Translations under genes and position numbers: made by a program
In this document: positions 1 through 4,923 of the stretch, piece by piece
Position numbering within the stretch: position 1 is the stretch's first letter
How the letters are laid out: each line of letters begins with the position of its first letter
Notes under the pieces: generated by a model
Database searches by the model: none
What the model was told of the DNA's origin: nothing
The model's input: only the letters and a program-made list of their open reading frames with translations
From: an archaeon
Lineage (GTDB): Archaea > Thermoproteota > Nitrososphaeria > Nitrososphaerales > CADDZS01
Direction: 5' to 3'
Length of the DNA stretch: 5,102 nucleotides
NCBI GenBank assembly: GCA_021792315.1
Contig: JAJYUX010000101.1
Coordinates: 1 to 5,102 of the forward strand

Positions 1-2
1 TG

Positions 3-836
3 GACATTACCGAGAGCGACCTTACTCGTGCCTGGGAAAGTTGTAGATCCCTCAGAGAAAGTTATACTATTGCAGACGGAATTATCGCAAAGATGGAGGG
101 GAGCGAATTACGACTGTATTCCCCGGGAAATGTGCAGCGGGTGGAAGAGCGGGCAAACCGAGCCTTGTCCAACATACTCTGCGCAACCAAATTCTCTTCT
201 TTGCTTCGCAACGAAGACATCATCGCGCTTGCGGTTAGCGGCTCTACTTCTTACCTGTCCGCTTCAGAAAATGATGATCTCGATTTCTTTCTAGTGTCGC
301 AAACCGATACTATGTGGATCAGCTTGACGCGGTCCCTGATTTTAGCTAGAGCTTTCAAATTTGTCAGAGCAAGTGCACCAGCTTTGTGTTTCAGTTTTGT
401 GTCAGACGCCCGATTTGCCGAAGAACATTTTGCAGAAAATCATAACGCATTAATTGCACGAGATGCAATCTCAGCTCAGGTGTTATGGGGCCAGGCTTAC
501 TACTCCGAGCTGCTAAGAAGCAACTCCTGGATTGGAGAGTATTATCCGAAGTTGTACCAGAGGCGTGTAAATTCCAGTCCGATCCGACTTCAATTGACTC
601 GATTCCACAAGGAGATTGGCTCTATCAAAAAGTCGATCAACATTTTCCTGTTCCTAACTGCTGGGTGGTACTTGCAGCTAAAGTCGCGTCTTTTGAATCG
701 AAAATTGACGAAGAGCGGCCGATTCTCTTCAGTCTTTAGTGTGAGAATTGGAATCGACCATTGCATCTACGAGTCATCCAGATACCGAGCTCTCGCAAAA
801 ATGTACAAGCGACTTGATCTGGAAAAAGACCTCTAA
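3..836 (+). CDS. Nucleotidyltransferase-fold protein (Pol beta superfamily), 5' end outside the window
   Basis: Seen: the frame is open from the window edge to TAA at 834-836. The first in-frame ATG is at 93. The 30 codons before it (reading DITESDLTRAWESCRSLRES and on) look like normal protein and contain no other start, and no Shine-Dalgarno sequence precedes the ATG. I therefore infer that the true start lies upstream. Numbered from the ATG, residues 45-66 carry the superfamily signature: a hydrophobic strand, G50-S51, ten residues, then D62-L-D64-F. This matches hG[GS]...Dh[DE]h, where the two Asp residues bind the metal that activates the NTP. A hydrophobic stretch at about 182-198 could be a membrane-associated helix, and the tail is basic. 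Known of the family: members transfer nucleotidyl groups to small molecules, proteins or RNA. The substrate cannot be read from this sequence. The gene converges on aglB, so the two are not in one operon, and any role in sugar or surface-polymer metabolism is speculation. Confidence 0.75.
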   Translation, partial: DITESDLTRAWESCRSLRESYTIADGIIAKMEGSELRLYSPGNVQRVEERANRALSNILCATKFSSLLRNEDIIALAVSGSTSYLSASENDDLDFFLVSQTDTMWISLTRSLILARAFKFVRASAPALCFSFVSDARFAEEHFAENHNALIARDAISAQVLWGQAYYSELLRSNSWIGEYYPKLYQRRVNSSPIRLQLTRFHKEIGSIKKSINIFLFLTAGWYLQLKSRLLNRKLTKSGRFSSVFSVRIGIDHCIYESSRYRALAKMYKRLDLEKDL

Positions 837-931
837 CATCGAAATGTGGCCGGCAAGCTTTAGGTCGACTCGACTTACTTTAGTTGATCTACTAACTTCT
901 GGGCGCATAGAAGGTTTCTCTACAGCGACTT

Positions 932-974
932 GAATAGCTGATCTTCCTTGTCCTGAATAAATTCAAAGCTATTC
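932..974. repeat. Inverted repeat, 8-bp arms with a 27-base loop
   Basis: GAATAGCT at 932-939 is the exact reverse complement of AGCTATTC at 967-974. The loop contains the small palindrome TGAATAAATTCA at 954-965. TTGAAT at 930-935 can instead pair with ATTCAA at 961-966, so two folds are possible. It may be part of the 3' untranslated region of the nucleotidyltransferase transcript. No T-run follows directly. Confidence 0.35.
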
Positions 975-1027
975 CTTCAGATTTAGATGCAGCTAATTTC
1001 TTGATCGTTTTTCAACGGCAATGGCAG

Positions 1028-1046
1028 GCAAACCAATATGGTTTGC
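1028..1046. repeat. Perfect hairpin with an 8-bp stem and a 3-base loop, between convergent genes
   Basis: GCAAACCA at 1028-1035 and TGGTTTGC at 1039-1046 are perfect reverse complements around the loop ATA. The structure is symmetric, so it would form in read-through transcripts from either side. The plus-strand T5 lies before it and the minus-strand T5 lies before it in aglB's direction, so it sits between the two candidate stop signals. It could be a bidirectional transcript-end or 3' protective structure; that role is inferred. Confidence 0.45.
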
Positions 1047-1097
1047 TCTAATCGATAACATTTTCCAATCAACACGAAAAACCTCTGAAGATTTTGT

Positions 1098-3464
1098 CTA
1101 GAAGGTTGCGTTGTAGTTCACTTTGTAGACCAGCACTGCGGTGACCAGTCCAGCACTATTTCCCGGTAAGCTGGAGGATTCGAAAGCAAGCTGGAATGGC
1201 GCAGTCGAATTTCCCGTTGGATATTTCATCTGATAGTTATAGAGCTCGGTATACCCTGCGCTGATACCACTGGCTCCATTGGATTGAATCGTTGCATTGT
1301 AGCTTGATTGTTGAGTGCCGCTAACTGGGTTGACGAATATCCCAGTGGGTTGGTACGGAATCAATTGACCGAATGTCGAGTTTGCCCAGAAGTATGGCGT
1401 CGGAGTAAAGTCGTCCTGATACATTAACGCATTCGGGCCAGTGGTCTCTTCCAAGCAACCGCATGTCAGATTTCCGATTCTTATGAACCACTGCTTCTTA
1501 GACTCGTCACCACCGCCGGGTTGTGGGTACGGCGTGGGAACCGTCAACATATAGTATAACTGGCTCGGGCTAGAAGATGAAGGCGCGTATCTGTAGCCCA
1601 CCAAGAATATGAGTAAGTATTGCGGACTGTGTAGCTCTTCCTTCATCACTTGCAGGGATTGCATAGGTGGAACCATCAGTGCCTGTCCAATTAGCGATAT
1701 CTGGGTTTCATTGATAGTCGCATTATCCGCGAGCGTTGTCACATTGCCCATCACGGCTGTCCAATAGCCATAATCCCACCAAGCCATGATTGTAGCGTTT
1801 GGTCCGAGCTGACGCATCCAATTAAAGGCCTGCATCCAGTCGGTGGTCGTGGTTGTGAAAGCAGTTCCGCCGTTTGCAATGCTAACTGGGACGTTAGCGC
1901 TCGCTATCCAGCCCGAACTCGTTAATTGATAACCGCTGCTCGCATAGTTCGCGTTCACTGGAATGAACATAGGTATTGCTACCAAGATTATCATGAACAC
2001 TGCAAAGATTACCTTAACTTCGCTGCGTGATTCGTATATCTTCGTCTTCTTTCTGTTGATCGACGATATAGTAGGTCGCATTATCGATTCTGCGAGCTCG
2101 ACTAGACCTATCGCACCCAAGACAGCTAAGCCGATTGTAGAATACACCATAAGCCTAGCAAAGGAGGAAGCAATGTAAACCCCTGTCAAAGCAAGGATTA
2201 AGGCAAAGGCTCCTTCGATAGTTTTTCTGCGAAAGGCGACGTACGCTCCGAACCCTGCCAGCAGGATTATTACTGCGTAGTCGGCAAAGAACTGGCTCCC
2301 TGTGGGAACTGCTTGCTCGGCGACTGATTGTACGAGCGGATTGGTCGTTCTCAAAGTGGAATCCAGCACAGTGAGGTACCTTCCAGATAGGCTTCCGATT
2401 AACCCAAATGATGCCGCGATTAGCCCACCAAATATTACAAGTAGAAGTATCTTTACCAAATTGCGGAAGTACAGAAGAGGGTCACCGTATTTTTTCACAA
2501 CGAAGGCTATGAAAGCAAATAACCAAGAGCCCATTAGACCTATTCCCTCTAGGTCCGAAACAATTCCTGGACCAGGCCGAGGAGTGATGGCGGAAATGAG
2601 AAGAAGCAATGCAATTGCGACTGATCCTCCTTTGACCGTCTTTTGCAAATCAATACTCTTGACAAAAGGCGCAACCAAGAATATTATCGCAAAAATCAGC
2701 GAGAAAAGATCTCCGCCTCCCCAGTCAATCATAGAATAACCAAACATCGCTCCAGCGATTGCAGCTCTGAGGATAACACCCTTGGAGCTAGTTCTTGAAC
2801 TATAAATTGATAGGAAAAAGTAGGCTCCGATGGATGAGACAAGAAGCGATAGAGGCTCTGACTTGAACCATCCCAAGTTCCCCCTTTCAAGAATCGGCGG
2901 AGATACTGCAAATACGAGCGCTGCAAAAATTCCTCCAGCACTGTTCGTTATTTTCTTGACCAAGTAGTACAATGAAATTGTGGTGAGCGAGCCAGCCATA
3001 ACTGGAAAAAAGACCAAATAATCATAATATGAAACGGGAATATGCAGAACTGAATTTATGAAAAGGTATGAAATAGCTCCGGTCAGTTCCAATCCGACCT
3101 GACTCGTCGCGGCTACATTCCTACCATAAGGGTACCATGTTCTAATATCATGCCAGTAGAAATATCCCTGTTGGTCATGACAAAGTTGTGAGAGGTCTGA
3201 TGGAGGACAATTTGGAGGATTGTTGAAAAGTGCGTAATAGAGTCCGTGTTGCTGCGCCAACGTCACCACATGGAGAGAAGCGTAGTAATCCCAGTACGGG
3301 TCAAATTCGTTCAAGTACCAACCGTACAACGCAGGATAAATGCGCATGATGAGCGCTATCACAAATATCAAAGACATCGCGAGAAATATTATCGCTGTTT
3401 TGCGAGTCATAACTGGACGATAAAGAATCGACTTTACCTCTCCGACAGAGTCCTTCAGAGTCAT
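1098..3464 (-). CDS. aglB: AglB/STT3 dolichyl-phosphooligosaccharide-protein glycotransferase (archaeal oligosaccharyltransferase)
   Basis: This integral membrane enzyme transfers a glycan from a lipid carrier to the Asn of N-X-S/T sequons on secreted and S-layer proteins. Seen in the 788 residues: a first helix at about 22-43; the first acidic motif E53-F-D55-P-Y at the start of external loop 1; about 13 hydrophobic segments up to residue 505; S380-V-A-E383, matching the SVSE/TIXE motif of external loop 5; and an extracytoplasmic C-terminal domain with the hallmark W562-W-D-Y-G566. Loop 1 also has W104-H-D and W110-Y-P-Y-G. Length and order fit the family. The site aligned with the second DXD motif reads K201-S-E203, so its first acid is a Lys. 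Nine sequons lie in the C-terminal domain (N556, 574, 581, 585, 665, 695, 723, 752, 785) and none before it. The first ATG was chosen because a TATA-like box sits at the right distance for a short leader and the N-terminus leads into helix 1. It is a single-gene unit, convergent with the gene at 3-836. Confidence 0.95.
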   Translation of the reverse strand: MTLKDSVGEVKSILYRPVMTRKTAIIFLAMSLIFVIALIMRIYPALYGWYLNEFDPYWDYYASLHVVTLAQQHGLYYALFNNPPNCPPSDLSQLCHDQQGYFYWHDIRTWYPYGRNVAATSQVGLELTGAISYLFINSVLHIPVSYYDYLVFFPVMAGSLTTISLYYLVKKITNSAGGIFAALVFAVSPPILERGNLGWFKSEPLSLLVSSIGAYFFLSIYSSRTSSKGVILRAAIAGAMFGYSMIDWGGGDLFSLIFAIIFLVAPFVKSIDLQKTVKGGSVAIALLLLISAITPRPGPGIVSDLEGIGLMGSWLFAFIAFVVKKYGDPLLYFRNLVKILLLVIFGGLIAASFGLIGSLSGRYLTVLDSTLRTTNPLVQSVAEQAVPTGSQFFADYAVIILLAGFGAYVAFRRKTIEGAFALILALTGVYIASSFARLMVYSTIGLAVLGAIGLVELAESIMRPTISSINRKKTKIYESRSEVKVIFAVFMIILVAIPMFIPVNANYASSGYQLTSSGWIASANVPVSIANGGTAFTTTTTDWMQAFNWMRQLGPNATIMAWWDYGYWTAVMGNVTTLADNATINETQISLIGQALMVPPMQSLQVMKEELHSPQYLLIFLVGYRYAPSSSSPSQLYYMLTVPTPYPQPGGGDESKKQWFIRIGNLTCGCLEETTGPNALMYQDDFTPTPYFWANSTFGQLIPYQPTGIFVNPVSGTQQSSYNATIQSNGASGISAGYTELYNYQMKYPTGNSTAPFQLAFESSSLPGNSAGLVTAVLVYKVNYNATF

Positions 3465-3490
3465 GCGTCAGGAAAGTGTTTCTATCCGAG

Positions 3491-3499
3491 TTTTTTATG
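3491..3499 (-). promoter_or_regulatory. TATA-like promoter element of aglB
   Basis: On the minus strand this reads CATAAAAAA, about 27-35 bases before the ATG at 3464. Archaeal TATA boxes centre about 26-27 bases before the transcription start, so RNA would begin about 5 bases before the ATG. No Shine-Dalgarno sequence lies between, which fits a leaderless or nearly leaderless message. No clear purine-rich BRE was identified. Confidence 0.5.
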
Positions 3500-3805
3500 A
3501 GCAATGGTACACGTCTCTAAGCTCGACCATTTCCTAGCAGTCGTCATGTGTAACATATTTCAGGGAAATGAGAACCTTCGCTGAGCTCTTTCATTTCTGT
3601 GTTCTAATGATAATCTTGCTGTTACACTCCAAACACTAGTATTTCTTACCGCTATTGATGCATGATTGCTAGACTGATCAAGTTTATCCGCAAGATTAGG
3701 CAAATGAGCTAGCGCGCCTCTGCACATGTAACCAGCCAGACGAGACTGTCTGATTTATTATCTAGCATCACACAATATCTAGCGAGCTCAGGACTCTCAA
3801 GATTT
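3500..3805. other. Intergenic stretch with no supported gene
   Basis: This gap lies between the aglB promoter and a weak small reading frame at 3806. Only very short frames occur. The best is 23 codons at 3568-3639, a hydrophobic peptide with no start signals. A 6-bp inverted repeat, AATGGT (3503-3508) and ACCATT (3526-3531), lies just upstream of the aglB TATA-like box. TTTATTAT at 3754-3761 could be a TATA box for plus-strand transcription. No tRNA T-loop or other RNA gene was recognised. Confidence 0.5.
3754..3783 (+). promoter_or_regulatory. Candidate promoter with an 8-bp direct repeat
   Basis: TTTATTAT at 3754-3761 resembles an archaeal TATA box and predicts a transcription start near 3783. 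TATCTAGC occurs twice, at 3759-3766 and 3776-3783, with a 17-base period. The repeats overlap the TATA box and the predicted start site, where archaeal repressors often bind. An operator role is inferred from position only. Confidence 0.3.
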
Positions 3806-4027
3806 GTGAATTGTACCACAACACTAAATTGCGATCGCCGACTTTCTACTCTTGAACAAACCGTGGATCAAAAAATAATAAGAACTGCGCGTGCAAGTGA
3901 ATACTCGGGAATTGAATGCAAGCTTTGCAAACCTGTAAGAGAAATGAAGCAGTTTGAATTTTTGAATGCCTTGAATGATCCCATCTACATGAGACATTCG
4001 GAGCAGGTTCACGGTTTGGGGAAATGA
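3806..4027 (+). CDS. Possible small zinc-finger-like protein, weakly supported
   Basis: Seen: 73 codons from GTG to TGA. The C-terminal half carries C38-K-L-C41 and then R63-H64-S-E-Q-V-H69-G, that is C-x2-C-x22-H-x4-H. The ending resembles the His half of a C2H2 finger, but the Cys-to-His gap of 22 is about twice the usual one. The N-terminal half has no recognised features, and two more Cys (3 and 9) are of unknown meaning. GTG at 3806 is the first possible start after a stop at 3710; GTG at 3863 is an alternative that keeps all the Cys/His pairs at the end. A TATA-like box lies upstream at 3754-3761, and no clear Shine-Dalgarno sequence is present. It lies 140 bases upstream of a firmer zinc-finger gene in the same direction. 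It may be a real small gene, a decayed one, or chance; an antisense frame of similar length covers the same bases. Confidence 0.35.
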   Translation: MNCTTTLNCDRRLSTLEQTVDQKIIRTARASEYSGIECKLCKPVREMKQFEFLNALNDPIYMRHSEQVHGLGK

Positions 4028-4078
4028 GAGAAAAGAAGAGAACGCATTCGCATGCAGTCACACACTCTCTTGAAAGCT

Positions 4079-4085
4079 CATAAAG
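4079..4085 (+). promoter_or_regulatory. Candidate TATA-like element upstream of the C2HC zinc-finger gene
   Basis: CATAAAG at 4079-4085 would place transcription start near 4108 and give a leader of about 60 bases. That is consistent with the gene using a Shine-Dalgarno sequence and not being leaderless. The match is short and the assignment tentative. Confidence 0.25.
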
Positions 4086-4155
4086 TCTTGATGCAGTCGA
4101 ATTTTGAGTCGGTTTAGCTTGCGCGAGAGTTGGCCTCAAGTCTTGGTCGCTGTTT

Positions 4156-4160
4156 GGAGG
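4156..4160 (+). promoter_or_regulatory. Shine-Dalgarno sequence GGAGG of the C2HC zinc-finger gene
   Basis: GGAGG ends 7 bases before the ATG at 4168, the best spacing seen in this window. It fixes the start of a gene too short for routine gene finding. It contrasts with aglB, which has no such site. Confidence 0.65.
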
Positions 4161-4167
4161 ATCGCCA

Positions 4168-4290
4168 ATGCCAATATGTCCTAAATGCGGAAAGTTGATC
4201 AGCGAAAAGAAGATCAGAAGACACATTCAAAGATGCGGCTCTAGTCACAAATTCGGACCTAGACCCTTCAAGGAAACGACGATGTGGTAG
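4168..4290 (+). CDS. 40-residue C2HC zinc-finger protein
   Basis: Seen: ATG to TAG gives 40 residues starting MPICPKCGKLISEKKIRRHI. The zinc ligands are C4-x2-C7-x11-H19-x3-C23, a classical C2HC finger with a CPKCG knuckle and a basic helix (K14, K15, R17, R18). The tail at 24-40 is short, basic and aromatic-ended (H27-K-F-G-P-R-P-F, W40). The start is fixed by GGAGG 7 bases upstream. Known: archaea, including Nitrososphaeria, encode many single-finger proteins of this size, and most have no assigned function. Inferred: binding to nucleic acid or to a protein partner, because the finger face is positively charged. The same frame continues after the TAG into a Cys-containing sequence, so a once longer protein cannot be excluded. 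A minus-strand frame covers the same bases but lacks family features, and I reject it. Confidence 0.72.
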   Translation: MPICPKCGKLISEKKIRRHIQRCGSSHKFGPRPFKETTMW

Positions 4291-4308
4291 ATATTTGACT
4301 CTAGTGTT

Positions 4309-4454
4309 GCGAAGAAAGTTACTTGCCCACACTCTGAAGAATCTCAAACAAACACATAGGTGCGATTGTTTGCAGACATTGCAAACGGGATGAGCCACCA
4401 ACATCCGGTCGAATAAAAAAGGGAATCAGAACGTTCTCGTTTATCGAAGACTAA
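4309..4454 (+). pseudogene. Possible decayed zinc-ribbon reading frame
   Basis: Seen: in the frame of the preceding zinc-finger gene, 4309-4356 reads AKKVTCPHSEESQTNT and then meets TAG at 4357. In the frame one base back, 4356-4454 reads IGAIVCRHCKRDEPP and continues with a basic stretch to TAA at 4452-4454. Joined, they give C-P-H-S, twelve residues, then C-R-H-C, the spacing of a zinc ribbon in which the second Cys has become Ser (TCT is one change from TGT). There is no ATG, GTG or TTG start in either frame. Inferred: a small zinc-ribbon gene, or the lost C-terminal half of the 40-residue finger protein, disabled by one base loss and one substitution. It may also be chance; a competing 29-codon frame (GTG at 4304 to TGA ending 4393) overlaps it. 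Confidence 0.28.
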
Positions 4455-4463
4455 CTGATCGGT

Positions 4464-4472
4464 GATATAAAG
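4464..4472 (+). promoter_or_regulatory. TATA box of a candidate small RNA
   Basis: GATATAAAG is the closest match to an archaeal TATA consensus on the plus strand of this window. It predicts RNA starting near 4494. Stem-loops and a U-rich tail follow within 165 bases. Confidence 0.4.
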
Positions 4473-4493
4473 TGAAGATGAGGGCAATCTTGT

Positions 4494-4660
4494 CGTATAT
4501 GAAGTGCGCGATAGAAACATTTGCGTATCTATCGCATCTCGGAGGCAAATCAAATCTGATCGCCAACAATACATCACGAGATATATGTGAGAGTCAATTC
4601 TCTGGTGGGAGACGAAACTCTCAACAACCGCCAGTATTTTCGGCGGTTTTGTTCTTTCTC
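4494..4660 (+). ncRNA. Candidate structured small RNA, about 165 nt
   Basis: Seen: the start is predicted from the TATA box at 4464-4472, and three stem-loops follow in order. First, GCGATAG (4508-4514) pairs with CTATCGC (4529-4535). Second, TGAGAGT (4588-4594) pairs with ACTCTCA (4617-4623), then a 4x4 internal loop (CAAT/CGAA), then TCTC (4599-4602) with GAGA (4609-4612) around TGGTGG. Third, the terminator-like hairpin at 4626-4648 with a T-rich tail. The second and third stems are only two bases apart and could stack. A 55-codon frame (ATG at 4499 to TGA at 4664-4666) spans it, but that frame runs through the terminator hairpin and its end looks unlike protein. I prefer an RNA, though a small peptide gene ending elsewhere is possible. 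No known RNA family was recognised. The 3' end is antisense to the last codons of the gene at 4621-4923. Confidence 0.33.
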
Positions 4661-4923
4661 ATCTGATCTCCTCTTGCGAGTCCCCCCATCCGTGCAATAG
4701 ATTCTCTTAATTCTAGCGAAGCTGCTTGGAGTCCTCTTTTTTTATGCGGCGCATTTCCACCAGCTCTTGCGACACGCTGTCGCACTTCTAATGGAGCAGA
4801 AGCGAGTCCACGCTTACTCACTCTCTCTAACTGCTGAATCAAGGCATTCTTTCTCCTCTTCGGAACGTTCCCAGGTTTGAAGTGAATACGAAATGGATTT
4901 ACTATTTTTGGGTCAACTCTCAA
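4621..4923 (-). CDS. Small basic protein with two KGG-like repeats
   Basis: Seen: 100 residues from TTG to TGA. Two copies of a repeat with period 25 lie at about 37-60 and 62-84. Each has a basic residue plus R-G-L, then A-x3-L-E-x-R, and ends in (V/I)-A-R-(A/M)-G-G. G39/G64, R48/R73 and G55-G56/G80-G81 align. This resembles the KGG repeat of stress-induced proteins (Pfam KGG, as in GsiB, YciG and Con-10), with RAGG/RMGG for KGG. The N-terminus is rich in K, R and P. Known: such proteins are small, hydrophilic and linked to stress or desiccation; the molecular role is unclear. The start is uncertain. TTG at 4923 is the first possible one after an in-frame stop, but a TATA-like TAAATAG (minus strand, 4933-4939) would start RNA near 4910, downstream of it. 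In-frame TTG at 4842, about 10 bases after AGGAG, and GTG at 4821 remain possible; all keep both repeats. Confidence 0.68.
   Translation of the reverse strand: MRVDPKIVNPFRIHFKPGNVPKRRKNALIQQLERVSKRGLASAPLEVRQRVARAGGNAPHKKRGLQAASLELRESIARMGGLARGDQMRKNKTAENTGGC
4626..4658 (+). terminator. Hairpin with T-rich tail, intrinsic-terminator-like
   Basis: AACCGCC (4626-4632) pairs with GGCGGTT (4642-4648) around a 9-base loop, followed by TTGTTCTTTC. With the stem's last two T, the tail begins TTTT. The T-run lies only on the plus-strand side, so it serves rightward transcription. This GC-rich hairpin plus T-tract is more bacterial in style than the simple U-tracts typical of archaea. It overlaps the C-terminal codons of the minus-strand gene. 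Confidence 0.5.

Larger units (their letters stand above)
837..1097. other. Convergent intergenic region between the nucleotidyltransferase gene and aglB
   Basis: No convincing gene lies here. The region separates two genes that point at each other and probably holds both transcription ends. T5 at 1008-1012 on the plus strand could end the nucleotidyltransferase transcript. A5 at 1077-1081, which is T5 on the minus strand, lies 16 bases past the aglB stop and could end that transcript. Archaeal termination relies mainly on U-tracts. Two inverted repeats are also present and are listed separately. Confidence 0.5.

Noticed and set aside
28..294. 88-codon plus-strand frame at the left edge
   Set aside because: It overlaps the nucleotidyltransferase frame, which carries a recognisable catalytic motif in the shared bases. 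This frame has no family features.
748..933. 61-codon plus-strand frame running past the end of the nucleotidyltransferase gene
   Set aside because: It starts inside the real gene in another frame and has no start signals or motif. A frameshifted C-terminal extension was considered, but nothing supports it.
2302..2739. 145-codon plus-strand frame inside aglB
   Set aside because: It is antisense to membrane segments of a well-supported gene and low in protein-like features, so it is a shadow.
3568..3639. 23-codon hydrophobic peptide frame starting MRTFAELFHF
   Set aside because: It is too short and has no ribosome binding site or well-placed TATA box. Hydrophobic frames of this length are common by chance.
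4083..4145. Short direct repeats: AAGTCTTG at 4083 and 4138, ATGCAGTC at 4052 and 4091
   Set aside because: Eight-base repeats with unequal spacing are expected by chance at this length, and no further copies are seen.
3846..4404. Overlapping minus-strand frames of 96 to 126 codons, some with several Cys
   Set aside because: They are antisense to the zinc-finger gene. Their Cys come from the complement of the plus-strand sequence, their composition is irregular, and no start signals are seen.
4472..4666. 64-codon plus-strand frame (GTG 4472, or ATG 4499) over the candidate RNA
   Set aside because: It reads through a terminator-like hairpin and ends in translated T-tract (VLFFLI). RNA structure explains the region better, though this is not certain.
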